The notes: a model not told the origin generated them from the letters alone. Positions 1 through 10,172 are shown, counted from the stretch's first letter. The stretch is DNA of 64,000 nucleotides from Flavobacterium potami (GCF_020026915.1 NZ_JAINUY010000001.1:806001-870000), one strand, 5' to 3'. Translations and numbers: made by a program.

Positions 1-1
1 G

Positions 2-718
2 GTTTATAATGGAAAAAAAGCAAAAGATCTTTTTGATAAGCGGTATGATGAAACTAATGATTTTGGAAATGCTTTAAGTTTTGTTACTAATCAGGCATAT
101 AAGAAATTTAGGAAGGGATATCCACAAGGGCAGTTTGGTGAGCTGTTACTCTTTAATTTGATTCAGCATTATTACAAAGCTGTTCCAGTATTAAGAAAAC
201 AAAGAATCACAACCTCGGTGGGGCATGAAAGGTTTGGAGCTGATGCAATACATTATAAACAAGATAAGGACCAAAATATTTTCATACTGGGTGAATCAAA
301 ATGCTATGAAAGTAAATATTCATTTAATGCTGCGTTTGAAAAATCACTTTCAAGCATTGTAAATTCAATTAATGTTCTGGATAAAGAACTTGATTTGTAT
401 TTATATGAAGATTTTTTGGAACCTGAGTTAGAAAACTTAGTAAAATTATATAAAGATGGTGAACTTGCAAATGTACATTTTGAATTGGTATGTATGGTTG
501 TTTACAATGAAACAAATAAAATTACTGGTTACGATGAAAATTCTATTAAAGCAAATATAAAAGAAATTATTAAGACACGCTGTAAGGACTTTGATAAAGA
601 GAAATTTAAAGGAGTAAATAAATCCGTTCTAAGCCGAATAAATTATATAGTTTTTCCGATATGGGAGCTAGATAAATTATTAGATGATTTTCAATCCAAA
701 GTAGGATCAACATTATGA
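2..718 (+). CDS. hamA: Hachiman defence protein HamA (DUF1837 nuclease-like), 5' end cut by window
   Basis: The reading frame is open from base 2, so the gene starts outside the window; about 238 residues are visible. The frame runs through the region before position 158, and the GQFGELLLFNL stretch there is typical of HamA, so a TTG start at 158 would be wrong. A GADAIHY segment followed by GESK gives a PD-(D/E)xK-like D...ExK arrangement, as expected for the HamA nuclease. It overlaps hamB by 4 bp (ATGA), so the two are translationally coupled. In Hachiman, HamA and HamB form a complex that degrades DNA during phage infection (family knowledge). The assignment rests on motifs and the partner gene, not on a search. 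Confidence 0.82.
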   Translation, partial: VYNGKKAKDLFDKRYDETNDFGNALSFVTNQAYKKFRKGYPQGQFGELLLFNLIQHYYKAVPVLRKQRITTSVGHERFGADAIHYKQDKDQNIFILGESKCYESKYSFNAAFEKSLSSIVNSINVLDKELDLYLYEDFLEPELENLVKLYKDGELANVHFELVCMVVYNETNKITGYDENSIKANIKEIIKTRCKDFDKEKFKGVNKSVLSRINYIVFPIWELDKLLDDFQSKVGSTL

Positions 719-3234
719 TACTAGATAAACATAAAGCTATAGTTAAATATCTTTTAAATATAGAGCTTCAAGCGACTGCTGTTAAATTGCAATTAATTCA
801 CAAGTCTGAAACTATTATAAGTGATGAGAAATTGTATCAGGCTGTAGGCGTTATCGATCACTATTCCAGAAATAGAGATGAAGTGTCCAAACAACTGGTT
901 ATTGTTCTCTCGTCGATATTATACTCGTACAAACAACAGCACTGGACAGGACTCAGTGAGTTTCTGGTTGTTGTATTATCAAGAATTGGTTATGCGCCGT
1001 CAGCAATAATGATTGATGAAAATTTTGATAAAGAGTCTAATACATTTGGCCCACTGAATAGTTTAATCAGTCAGATTAGCACAACATTGAATCATTTGAA
1101 AAATGAAATTAGTGTAAATGGAAGAGTTTTTTTGCTAACTGATTTTCAAAAAAATGTTTGGAATAAAAGTGCCGAATCTAAGTTTTTAGGTATTTCTGCT
1201 CCGACGTCTGCTGGAAAATCTTTTGTAATTCTTTTAAAATGTATTAAAAATATTCTCGAAAGAGGAGGCAATATCGTGTATGTTGTTCCAACATTAAGTT
1301 TGATTAATCAGGTTGTCAATGATTTCCATGAAAAACTTAAGGAGTTTGATATTGATAATTATGAAATACATACAAGTTATATCAAGGGTAAAAGCAACAA
1401 TATTATTTATGTCCTGACACCAGAAAGAGCGATATCGGCATATAATGACAAAAGTAAGCCTTTTGGTGATGTGGATTCATTTATAGTTGATGAAATACAG
1501 AATATTGAACGTATTGAAAATAAAGAAGATGAGCGAGCAAAAATTCTATTTGACAGTTTAATTGAACTTAGTTTCAGTTACGAACCAAATCTTATTATTT
1601 TCAGCGGCCCAAGAGTATCAGGTCTTAAAAATATGGGATTTGAAATTTTTCAAGAGGAGAATTCAAATGAGATTAGTACCGTATCATCACCTGTGACCAA
1701 CTTCACTTATAGTATTGGAAAAAAAGGAAAAAAGTATTTTTTAAAACAATATTCACAAATTGATCCGGAATACTCAGTGATAGAAGTTACCAATAGTGAA
1801 CATTTGAAAATAGGAGGGAAACAATATGATGATAAATATCTTAAATATCTAAGTACCTTTATAAATTTGCTAGGAGCTGATACCAAAAATATTATTTTTT
1901 CACCAACTTCATCTACTGCACGGAAAATAGCAGTTTATTTGACAGATCACGGGTTGCCAGTTAAGAAAAGCAATTCTGATAGTTTGATTGCATATATTGC
2001 TGAAACTGTACATCCAAATTATGATCTATGTAAGACTTTAGAACTCAATATCGCATATCATCACGGCAAGGTTCCTTCACATATAAGAAATGTATTGGAG
2101 TATGCTATTAAGGAAAAGATAATTGAAAATACAGTATGTACAACAACATTAATGCAGGGAGTTAACCTGCCTGCGCAGAATGTTATTATGAGAAATGGAT
2201 ATCTCTCAACTAAGACTATAAATGGTTCAATGCCGGAATTGACAAATTATGAAATTTCAAATCTTAGAGGTCGTGCTGGCAGGCTCTTAAAAGATTTAAT
2301 TGGAAGGACATTTGTACTGGATGAGAATGCTTTTGATTCTAATTCAGATAAACAGGCTGATTTGTTTAAAGATGAAAATAAAAACCTTAAAACAGGATAT
2401 GGTAATATTTTTACAAATAATGAGACAGCAATTTCTAAGGCAGTTTTTGAAAATAAAAACATCGAGGAAATAACTGAGCTTGGAAAGGAAGAAATATTTT
2501 TAGTAACTTACATAAGGTATAATGTGTTAAAGCATGGCTTGGATTGCATGGAACGGCTAAGTTCAGTTGGTATAAATTATGATCTGGAGGATATAGAAAC
2601 TATAAAAAATGAGTTGGAAAAAGAATTGAGAGTCCCTGTAGCAATTTGTTTAAAGAATAGATATGTAGATCCTCTACTAATAAATGATATATATTTAAAT
2701 ATTAAAGATTTTACAATTCCGACAGACATAAACTCTAGTAATTTGTCTAATGCTCTGTATAAGTTAGTGAGTAGAATTAGACTGAATTATCCCAAATACT
2801 ACAGTAGATTCTTTAATAGAGAATTGCCTGAAACTTATTTCTATACTGTTGTAAGCTGGATGAAAGAGAAGACGCTTCGGGAAATTTTGAATGGCGATTA
2901 TTTTAATAATTCAGATAATATTGATAAAAAAATTGATGATATACAAAAGGGTATTTGTTTTGATCTGACATCGCTTTTAAGGCCTTTTTACTCTATTAAA
3001 AGTCCGGAATCCAGTATAGTAAGCTGCATGGAAATGGGAGGGTATAAATCTTTAACTCTTCAGCTGATAGCTTTGAATATTCCAAGAGAAGTGGCACTCA
3101 TTTTATGCAAAACAGTTTTTGCAAAAGTTGAGATAAATAAAGTTCTTGAAGATTGGCAAGTTAAAGAAGTACTTAGACAGAATATGGAAGAAATAAGATT
3201 TTGGGATCGAATTCAACTGCAACATTTAGATTAG
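715..3234 (+). CDS. hamB: Hachiman helicase HamB (SF2, Ski2-like DExH)
   Basis: An 839-residue superfamily 2 helicase. Motif I is APTSAGKS at residues about 162-169, motif II is VDEIQ at about 258-262 (a DExQ-type box), and motif VI is GRAGR at about 519-523. The order and the Ski2-like GRAGR signature match HamB. The N-terminal ~150 residues and the C-terminal ~250 residues show no motif I can name. The start overlaps the hamA stop, making a tight two-gene operon. In characterised systems HamB senses and translocates on DNA and controls the HamA nuclease. It lies on the same strand as the next defence-like module but is separated from it by 332 bp, so that module probably has its own promoter. 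Confidence 0.83.
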   Translation: MILDKHKAIVKYLLNIELQATAVKLQLIHKSETIISDEKLYQAVGVIDHYSRNRDEVSKQLVIVLSSILYSYKQQHWTGLSEFLVVVLSRIGYAPSAIMIDENFDKESNTFGPLNSLISQISTTLNHLKNEISVNGRVFLLTDFQKNVWNKSAESKFLGISAPTSAGKSFVILLKCIKNILERGGNIVYVVPTLSLINQVVNDFHEKLKEFDIDNYEIHTSYIKGKSNNIIYVLTPERAISAYNDKSKPFGDVDSFIVDEIQNIERIENKEDERAKILFDSLIELSFSYEPNLIIFSGPRVSGLKNMGFEIFQEENSNEISTVSSPVTNFTYSIGKKGKKYFLKQYSQIDPEYSVIEVTNSEHLKIGGKQYDDKYLKYLSTFINLLGADTKNIIFSPTSSTARKIAVYLTDHGLPVKKSNSDSLIAYIAETVHPNYDLCKTLELNIAYHHGKVPSHIRNVLEYAIKEKIIENTVCTTTLMQGVNLPAQNVIMRNGYLSTKTINGSMPELTNYEISNLRGRAGRLLKDLIGRTFVLDENAFDSNSDKQADLFKDENKNLKTGYGNIFTNNETAISKAVFENKNIEEITELGKEEIFLVTYIRYNVLKHGLDCMERLSSVGINYDLEDIETIKNELEKELRVPVAICLKNRYVDPLLINDIYLNIKDFTIPTDINSSNLSNALYKLVSRIRLNYPKYYSRFFNRELPETYFYTVVSWMKEKTLREILNGDYFNNSDNIDKKIDDIQKGICFDLTSLLRPFYSIKSPESSIVSCMEMGGYKSLTLQLIALNIPREVALILCKTVFAKVEINKVLEDWQVKEVLRQNMEEIRFWDRIQLQHLD

Positions 3235-3566
3235 ACAATCGCGTCAAAAAAAATATTTTATTGAAGAAATCATAGATAGCCTTTTGCTTGTGAGCAAAAA
3301 ATACTGTTTATAGTACATAAAAGTGAGCCAAGAAGAGGTTTTTAATGTTATAATAGGAAGAATATTTGAAGATCTTATTATCTTTTAAAATTGAAAGTCA
3401 CTTAGGGATACCATGAATTTTAGTAAGTTTCTTTATCGTAATGCGTTAGAAGATGTTATGTGATTTCAGGATTAATAAATGTCTAAAATTATTTGTATTT
3501 CGTTTCAATACTATACTTTTGTGTTAATAAATGTTTTTGCAGAATAATCAATTTTTTTGAGTACTG
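3235..3566. other. Gene-free spacer between two defence modules
   Basis: About 330 bp of AT-rich sequence with stops in all frames and no clear hairpin terminator after hamB. It most likely holds the hamB 3' end and the promoter of the helicase/DUF2290 pair. I see no repeat or RNA structure. Confidence 0.5.
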
Positions 3567-5675
3567 ATGAGTGAATTTAATATAGTTAGAGGAGATTTAA
3601 AGAATAAACCAGAATCATCGAAACAACTTGCTTCATTTTTTGAAGCAAAAAAAGATAGACTAACAGGCACTTTGTATGTCGGTTATCCAATTATTGGAAC
3701 TTCGGATGGAGGTTTTCAAGTTGACGCACTTTTAATTACTAAGGAACTGGGTTTGATTGTATTTAATTTAGTAGAAGGAGTTGATGCCGGAGGTTATCAA
3801 GATATTCAAGACGAAAATTATACGAAAGTAAAATCAAAATTGTTCCAACATAAAAATTTAACTATTAAAAGAGAGCTTGCGTTTGACATTAATACAGTCA
3901 CATATGCCCCAGCTCTTCAAAATAGCCAGAAAAATGACGATTATGTATGTTTAAATGATAGTGATTTAGACAGTCACCTTTCAGAAATCGGGGAGCCCAT
4001 TGATTCCTTTTTCGAACCCTTACTTTCTGTGATACAGTCTATAACTTCTATACGCAAAAATAGATCTAGAGAATATGTTGTTAAAGAGAATTCAAAAGGA
4101 GCTATATTAAAAAAATTAGAAGACTCAATTGCTAATTTAGATAGACAGCAAAGTGCAGCCGTTATTGAAACTGTCGATGGGGTTCAACGAATAAGAGGAT
4201 TAGCAGGTTCTGGGAAAACTATTATTCTTGCTTTAAAAGTTGCGTACTTACATGCTAAGAATCCAGAATGGAAAATTGCGGTAACTTTCAACACAAGATC
4301 ATTAAAAGACCAATTTTACAAGTATATAAGAATGTTCAGCTATGAACATATTAATGAAGAACCTAATTGGAAAAATATAGAAATTATTCATGCCTGGGGA
4401 ACATCTTCATCAGAGGGGATTTATTACAATATTTGTAAAGAACATAACATTGAGTATATTGATTTTAATGGAGCCAAAGGATTAACAGCCATTTATGGGA
4501 AAGAGTTTGATAAGGTATGTGAAAAGGCTATTCATGATATAAAAGAGTTTAAGGAAAAGTATGATCTTATTGTTGTTGACGAAGCTCAGGATTTCTCAAA
4601 AGAGTTTTTAAGGATGTGTTATCACATTTTGAAAAGCCCAAAGAGATTAGTATATGCTTACGATGAACTGCAGAGCTTGAATATAAAAACGATGGATTCA
4701 CCTGAAGAATTATTCGGCAATGATAGTAAGGGGAATCCTTATGTACAGCTAGTCAACAACGAAAACCAGCCTAAGCAAGACATTATCCTTTATAAATGTT
4801 ATAGAAACTCTTTAGAAATTTTAACAAGTGCACATGCATTAGGGTTTGGAATTTATAAAGACAGTATGGTCCAGATGTTTGACAATTCAAATCTGTGGAA
4901 TGATGTTGGATATAAAGTGATAAAAGGAGAATTAGAAGAAGGAAAAAATGTTGTCTTAAAAAGAACATCTGATACGAGCCCTGATTTTTTATCTAATCAT
5001 TCCCATAAAGATGAGCTTTTAGCATTTAAAACTTTTGATGATAATAATGAGCAAGTAGCTTTCATAGTGAGCCAAATTGAAAAAAATTTGGAGGAGGATG
5101 AATTAACACTTGATGATATTATGGTCATTAATCCGGATCCTCTTAGTACTAAAAAAGTTGTAGGAGCGTTTAGGCAACAGCTGTACGATAAAGGTATAGA
5201 TTCTAGTGTAGCAGGAGTTACTGCATCGCCAGACATATTTTATGACCATGATACAATAACTTTTACAGGAATTTACAGAGCGAAAGGTAATGAAGCTGCG
5301 ATGGTGTATGTAATTAATGCCCAGTATTGTTATGACGGTGTAGAATTAGCAAAAAAAAGAAATATTTTATTTACCGCCATGACTAGAAGTAAGGCGTGGG
5401 TTAGAGTTTGTGGTTATGGTGAAAACATGAAAAAGCTAGAGGAGGAATTTGAAAAGGTTAAAGAAAATGATTTTACTTTGAGTTTTAAATATCCTACATC
5501 CGAAGAACGCAAACACATGAACGTTGTAAACAGGGATATGTCTGAACAAGAAAAAACTAGTATTAAGAAGAACCAAAAGAATCTGGTAGAATTAATAAAA
5601 GATCTTCAAGAAGGAAAAATTCAAAAAGAAGATTTACCAAGAGATTTAATACTTCAGATACAAAAACTTATATGA
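3567..5675 (+). CDS. NERD-like/UvrD-type helicase, probable defence ATPase
   Basis: A 702-residue SF1-like protein. The N-terminal part (about residues 1-110) contains a GGFQVDALLI segment followed by a beta-rich LGLIVFNL stretch, as in NERD-type nuclease-related domains that precede helicases. The Walker A motif is GLAGSGKT at about 211-218 and the Walker B motif is DEAQD at about 338-342. Near the C-terminus, FTAMTRSK matches the UvrD/Rep motif VI neighbourhood. The last ~70 residues are charged and helical. The stop overlaps the start of the DUF2290 gene by 4 bp, so the pair is translationally coupled. It follows hamAB on the same strand. A general DNA-repair helicase is the alternative, but the NERD-like fusion and the partner gene favour defence. 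Confidence 0.72.
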   Translation: MSEFNIVRGDLKNKPESSKQLASFFEAKKDRLTGTLYVGYPIIGTSDGGFQVDALLITKELGLIVFNLVEGVDAGGYQDIQDENYTKVKSKLFQHKNLTIKRELAFDINTVTYAPALQNSQKNDDYVCLNDSDLDSHLSEIGEPIDSFFEPLLSVIQSITSIRKNRSREYVVKENSKGAILKKLEDSIANLDRQQSAAVIETVDGVQRIRGLAGSGKTIILALKVAYLHAKNPEWKIAVTFNTRSLKDQFYKYIRMFSYEHINEEPNWKNIEIIHAWGTSSSEGIYYNICKEHNIEYIDFNGAKGLTAIYGKEFDKVCEKAIHDIKEFKEKYDLIVVDEAQDFSKEFLRMCYHILKSPKRLVYAYDELQSLNIKTMDSPEELFGNDSKGNPYVQLVNNENQPKQDIILYKCYRNSLEILTSAHALGFGIYKDSMVQMFDNSNLWNDVGYKVIKGELEEGKNVVLKRTSDTSPDFLSNHSHKDELLAFKTFDDNNEQVAFIVSQIEKNLEEDELTLDDIMVINPDPLSTKKVVGAFRQQLYDKGIDSSVAGVTASPDIFYDHDTITFTGIYRAKGNEAAMVYVINAQYCYDGVELAKKRNILFTAMTRSKAWVRVCGYGENMKKLEEEFEKVKENDFTLSFKYPTSEERKHMNVVNRDMSEQEKTSIKKNQKNLVELIKDLQEGKIQKEDLPRDLILQIQKLI

Positions 5676-6328
5676 CAATCGAGTTGGTTTTGCATCAAAT
5701 AAATGATGTGACTTCTAAATTAATTGGCGCTAGTCTTTGTGAAGAGCAAAATTTTCCTTCAGAAAAAGATGGGGCAATATATATATCAGGGAGTCATGAT
5801 CAGTCCATAGCTTTGAAGAACTTGCCTTACAGCGATATTTACGCGACGTTGGAGAAGGAAAAGAATTATAACATCAAAATGATTGATGGAGCACTTATTC
5901 AATTGATGTATAATTTTGATAGATCAGATGGGACCTTAAAAAAGTATAGATTAGCTTTTTTCCCTTCGCCCAGTTTAGAAGAATTTCAGAATAACAGCGA
6001 AGTTTATGAATTAGATGAAATTTATGCAGATGTGGTTAGTAAAAATATTGTAACTAGTCCTATAAGGTTTGATTATGATCCTAAAAATCACATTTTAACT
6101 GAACATCCAAAATCACACATGACTATTGGCCAGTACAAAAATTGCAGAATCCCCATGGCTTTACCACTAACACCAAATATGTTTATTGATTTTATTCTTA
6201 GAAACTTTTATAATACTGCCCATAAAAAATTTAGCGATAAGCTGGCTTTTAGTCTAAAAGAGTCATTTGAAGAGTGCATACATGATGAAGAAAAGAAGAT
6301 ACTACATTTCGGCATTGTCTGCAGATAG
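5672..6328 (+). CDS. DUF2290 domain protein
   Basis: A 218-residue soluble protein recognised as DUF2290 by its C-terminal block: SPIRFDYDP, then HPKSHMTIGQYKNCRIP, then LTPNMFIDFILRNFYN. The histidines and the conserved GQYKNCR stretch look like a ligand or nucleic-acid site, but no function is established for the family that I know of. It starts inside the stop of the preceding helicase (ATGA overlap), which implies equal expression and probably a physical complex. It has no signal peptide or membrane segment. It ends just before the mobilization block, which is on the other strand. Confidence 0.75.
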   Translation: MTIELVLHQINDVTSKLIGASLCEEQNFPSEKDGAIYISGSHDQSIALKNLPYSDIYATLEKEKNYNIKMIDGALIQLMYNFDRSDGTLKKYRLAFFPSPSLEEFQNNSEVYELDEIYADVVSKNIVTSPIRFDYDPKNHILTEHPKSHMTIGQYKNCRIPMALPLTPNMFIDFILRNFYNTAHKKFSDKLAFSLKESFEECIHDEEKKILHFGIVCR

Positions 6329-6522
6329 TTTAAAGTAATATCTTTTTTCTTAGCTCTTCAGATTAATGTAGGTTTATTGAAATAATAGAAAATAGACTTG
6401 AAAATCTTTTACCTTATTGACCATTGAGTCATTTTCAAAATCGGGCTTTAAATCTTTGCAATTCTTGAAATAAAATTAAAAAAAAGGATTACGTGGTTAG
6501 GGAAAATAGGGGTATGCAATGA

Positions 6523-8511
6523 TTATTTTTTCTTTTTGATAACTAAATGTGACAAGGCAGGATCATGGATAAGACGTTCCATTTCTGAATTAACTATTTC
6601 AGATATATCCTTTTTTATCTGGAGATAATTTCGTTCAATCATGGAATTGTTAATAATACGCACTGGACTGATTCCCTGATATGAGTTTGATTCTTTTTTA
6701 AGGTGCTCGTGATCATTGATTATTTCGGAATGAAACGTTTTCAGCTCAATTTTACAATCGGGATTATCGGCTGTAATGCCGACAAATTCACCAGAGCTCA
6801 AACAGGAAATCTTCGAGCCAGGCACGGCAGCTTCCAATTGTTTTGATCTGCTTATTGACGTATCCGAGCTGTTTATGGAAATGCTCTCACGGTCCTGCAT
6901 TATTTTTCCAAAACGTTCGGAGAGATGTTTTGCAGTATCGCCGTTTACCTGTCCGCTTATAATATTTCCTGTGATGTTGAGTATGACATCCGCCTGCTCG
7001 CGGCCGTAATCTTTACGGAGCTGGCTGAAGTCTTGAATTCCGAGACAAGTACTTACTTTATTGCTTCTGGCCGTGGCTATCAGGCTGTCCATATTATTGA
7101 GATAGATAGTCGGGAATTCATCAAATATGAGACTGCTTTTGATTCTCTCTTTCTGGTTCACCTGCTTGATGAGCCTGCTTACATAAAGCGAGAGAACGGC
7201 GCCATAGGTCTGGATTTTCAGCGGGTTGTTTCCCATGCAAACTATCTTTGGGTCTTCAGGATTATTAATGTCGAGTGTGAAGTCATTTCCAGAGAGCACG
7301 TAATAAAGCTGCGCACTAGATAGCCTTGCCATTGATATCTTAGCAGATGCTATCTGTCCCTCCAGCTGCTCCATGACATTCTGAAGGTAGGCACTGACAA
7401 ATGGATCTATCAGAATCTCTATTTCTTTTTCAGTTCTCAGCAACGTAAAAAGGCTGTTATATTCAACTTGCATGAGTTCAATTACATGAGGCAGGGTGCA
7501 GAATTCACCGTTATTGAATTTACGCAGGTACCATATAACGGCAGAGAGAAAATTGATAGGAGATTCGACGAAAAAGTCTCCCTGCTTTTTTATCCATTCC
7601 CTGTTTAATCCCAGAAGAATGGTGCGTGCTGATTCAGTCGCATCTGTTATGTCTTCCATTGATTTTGGATCAAGGGGATTGCATCTGTGCGTACGGCTCA
7701 GGTCGTCAAAATTAATGACATAGAATTTGGGTTCAACCTTGTATAAATGCTTATTCTTAAGCCAGGTGTTATAGGCTATTATGCTGAGGTCATCAAACTT
7801 AAAATCATATACAAACATTGAGAAGCCTTTGCGTATGTGCTGGGTTATGATATGGCGGATCACAAAATAGGATTTTCCAGAGCCCGGAGTACCTGCAACC
7901 AAGATTCCGCGGAATGGGTTTATGATATTGATCCAGCTTTTTCGGACTTTGTTTTTTAATCTGTAAATTGCCGGCAGGTTAATGGAATATTCATTTTCAA
8001 GGAGTCTTTCTTCCTGTGGGAACGTTTCATTTTCAATGTTGAAAATATCTTTAGCGCTGAGATTTCTTCTTATGATTCTTGACAAGAGTGTTCCGCCAGA
8101 AAGCAAAAGCAGATATCCCAAGACAGTACAGCACATATAAAGTGCCATTTTTTTTTCAGGAGTGGCTGGAATAATTAGAAAAAAATAACCCAAAAAATAA
8201 GTAAAGATTCCCAAAGCAATATAAAAGAACGCAGTTTTGAAGTGCAGCTTTTCATTTTTTCTGCCCTTTGCACCAAGCAAGGAAATGCATAAAAATCCCA
8301 AAGAAAACAGTTTGGATAAATTGAAGTAATCAAAGAGTCCGGTACGGAAAATATTCCCCATCAACTGATCCCCAAAACTGCCTGCAAATCCCCAAGTTTT
8401 AAATACATTATATCCGTAATAATAGAAATGAAGACATAATAATATTATGCTGATAAGCCTTGTCATATCCAAAATTTTTCTAAGTGCCTGTTCATTTTCA
8501 CCTGTCTGCAT
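6523..8511 (-). CDS. mobC: Conjugative coupling protein (TraG/VirD4 family, MobC type)
   Basis: A 662-residue ATPase that brings the relaxase-DNA complex to the transfer channel at the inner membrane. The N-terminal ~150 residues hold several hydrophobic segments. Walker A is GTPGSGKS at about 207-214, and a Walker B-like LIFDEFPTIY segment follows near residue 450. The later RDYGREQADVILN and ISGQVNGDTAKHLSERFG blocks are typical of Bacteroidetes coupling proteins. It is the last gene of a three-gene minus-strand block, 15 bp after the relaxase gene. The C-terminal ~60 residues are charged and may be the relaxase-binding tail. Confidence 0.88.
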   Translation of the reverse strand: MQTGENEQALRKILDMTRLISIILLCLHFYYYGYNVFKTWGFAGSFGDQLMGNIFRTGLFDYFNLSKLFSLGFLCISLLGAKGRKNEKLHFKTAFFYIALGIFTYFLGYFFLIIPATPEKKMALYMCCTVLGYLLLLSGGTLLSRIIRRNLSAKDIFNIENETFPQEERLLENEYSINLPAIYRLKNKVRKSWINIINPFRGILVAGTPGSGKSYFVIRHIITQHIRKGFSMFVYDFKFDDLSIIAYNTWLKNKHLYKVEPKFYVINFDDLSRTHRCNPLDPKSMEDITDATESARTILLGLNREWIKKQGDFFVESPINFLSAVIWYLRKFNNGEFCTLPHVIELMQVEYNSLFTLLRTEKEIEILIDPFVSAYLQNVMEQLEGQIASAKISMARLSSAQLYYVLSGNDFTLDINNPEDPKIVCMGNNPLKIQTYGAVLSLYVSRLIKQVNQKERIKSSLIFDEFPTIYLNNMDSLIATARSNKVSTCLGIQDFSQLRKDYGREQADVILNITGNIISGQVNGDTAKHLSERFGKIMQDRESISINSSDTSISRSKQLEAAVPGSKISCLSSGEFVGITADNPDCKIELKTFHSEIINDHEHLKKESNSYQGISPVRIINNSMIERNYLQIKKDISEIVNSEMERLIHDPALSHLVIKKKK

Positions 8512-8526
8512 AGTCTTACTTTTTAG

Positions 8527-9792
8527 TTAGTAATCTGAATGTCCTTTTCCTTTTTTTCGTTTCTTTTTTCTTTTCAGCTGAGAGGGAACAAAATCAATTG
8601 AAAACTCGGGCTGGAGCACCGAATCAATTATCTTCTGCAGCTCGCCAGCACAAATAAAAGAGGATTGTGATGGCTTATTGTTTAATATATTATCCTCACT
8701 TATTAAAGTGGCCGCACTGCCGGTGATGAAACTTTTGATACCGCAGCGTTCTTCTATTCCTGAAGCTGAGTAAGGCTTTCCTAGAGCGCTTCCGTTAAAA
8801 ACGCATTTTGTTTTATGGTCTATATAGGCTAAGCCATACAGAATTCCCTGTTCGTTTCTTCGTTCAGCAGTCTTGATTCCATCCTGAATCAGAATTCTAT
8901 CAAGATCAGAAACTGAGTTTATCCTGTTCTGCATAAAGGTGAGATCAACTGCATTTTTTAATCTCTTTAAATGGGGATTTCGATCTGTCTTATTTGCAGC
9001 AAATTTTATTTCGAGATAGGCAAGGGTAGGTTTCATGTAAAAGCTGCTTGCCTTTAATGGAATACCCACAGGCTGTTTTTTATTGTTGAGAATTTGGTAA
9101 GCCAGACCTTTTTGGAGAAACATTCTTGAATCTTTGTTGCCCTGCACAGCGGTCACGTTATAAAGATTCAGTACTGCATTTAATTCTCCAACTGTTGTGT
9201 ATTTATAATTTGGAATTACTGCGTTTAATACAGCAGTGATTGCTTTTTTAGTCTCAGTTGTTCCATACTCAACAACACTATTTTTGACAGGTTTTATATT
9301 TAGTATTTTTTCATTTTGTCTGCTCTGTGCAGGAACCAGATTGAATGCATTTTCAATTTCCTTGCGGGCTGTTTCAGATTGGTTTCTACCTATGTTCTGC
9401 ATGTCAATTCTCTTTCCGTCTGACTTCACCTTTACAGTTACAATATGGATGTGCGGATGACCAGCATCATGATGCTGGTATACCAGATATGGCTGGGATC
9501 CAAATCCGATTTTATCCATATATGAATGCGCAATTTCCATCAGCTTTTCCTTTGAAATATTGCTTTCATTGGAATCGAAATTGAGCGATATGTGTACGCT
9601 ACCCCGTGTGACATTTGTATTTAATTCGAGCTGTTGTAAAAGAAGTTTCAACCTTAAGTCTTTACGAAGCTCGGAGGCTGCAACAGGATAATTTCCTTCT
9701 CCTATAAGTTCTGCTTTTCCTACTTCAATTTTATTTTCATTATAATTGAAAATGCTTCTGACTGATGATCCTGTGTTTATGACTGCAACCAT
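8527..9792 (-). CDS. mobB: Relaxase/mobilization protein (MobB type)
   Basis: A 421-residue relaxase that would nick the transfer origin and stay covalently bound to the strand. The metal-binding histidine cluster is visible at about residues 107-116 (HH..., then HPHIH), embedded in VYQHHDAGHPHIHIV, as in MOBP-type relaxases of Bacteroidetes mobile elements. The C-terminus is very basic, ending in a lysine/arginine tail (about 407-416), as expected for DNA binding. It overlaps the upstream RHH gene by 16 bp and sits 15 bp before the coupling ATPase gene. Which tyrosine is catalytic cannot be decided by eye. Confidence 0.88.
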   Translation of the reverse strand: MVAVINTGSSVRSIFNYNENKIEVGKAELIGEGNYPVAASELRKDLRLKLLLQQLELNTNVTRGSVHISLNFDSNESNISKEKLMEIAHSYMDKIGFGSQPYLVYQHHDAGHPHIHIVTVKVKSDGKRIDMQNIGRNQSETARKEIENAFNLVPAQSRQNEKILNIKPVKNSVVEYGTTETKKAITAVLNAVIPNYKYTTVGELNAVLNLYNVTAVQGNKDSRMFLQKGLAYQILNNKKQPVGIPLKASSFYMKPTLAYLEIKFAANKTDRNPHLKRLKNAVDLTFMQNRINSVSDLDRILIQDGIKTAERRNEQGILYGLAYIDHKTKCVFNGSALGKPYSASGIEERCGIKSFITGSAATLISEDNILNNKPSQSSFICAGELQKIIDSVLQPEFSIDFVPSQLKRKKKRKKGKGHSDY

Positions 9793-10172
9793 TTTTCAGC
9801 AAGAGTTCGGATAGTCATTCTGATATCTTCAATTGAATTGAAGAGTATTTTTTTATCTGTTTCAAAACTCAGAATCCACATTTTAAACTCAGAAATCTGC
9901 GAAAGTGAATGCAGCTTTTTCACTACCTGATTAAAGTTGTTTCCGATAGGATTCAGCTCTGATGTTAGCCTCGTTAATTCAGATATTAAATCATCAAGCG
10001 ATTGGTTTCTATATTTTAAAACAACAGGTTTTTGGAGAAGATTTTTTCTTGCAAAATCACTCAGTTTTGGGCAGAGAGACTCCGCGAAATATTTCTGAAG
10101 GATTTTATATTCCTGTTCAGTGAGCCTGAGATGGAGCCATCTTGTTCTGTTTTTTTTCTCGTCTTTCATCAT
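9777..10172 (-). CDS. mobA: Ribbon-helix-helix mobilization accessory protein (MobA type)
   Basis: A 131-residue basic protein starting with a LHLRLTEQEYKILQ segment, the usual ribbon-helix-helix beginning of relaxosome accessory proteins. It then has a LTSELNPIGNNFNQVVKKLHSL block, which is the hallmark of MobC/MbeC-like accessory factors. It should bind the origin of transfer and help load the relaxase. It is first in the mob operon and lies next to the non-coding stretch proposed here as oriT. Confidence 0.8.
   Translation of the reverse strand: MMKDEKKNRTRWLHLRLTEQEYKILQKYFAESLCPKLSDFARKNLLQKPVVLKYRNQSLDDLISELTRLTSELNPIGNNFNQVVKKLHSLSQISEFKMWILSFETDKKILFNSIEDIRMTIRTLAEKWLQS

Noticed and set aside
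6329..6522. Left end of the ICE before the coupling ATPase gene
   Set aside because: I found no copy of the tRNA fragments or the 18-bp motif there by eye; the left end may be outside the window.
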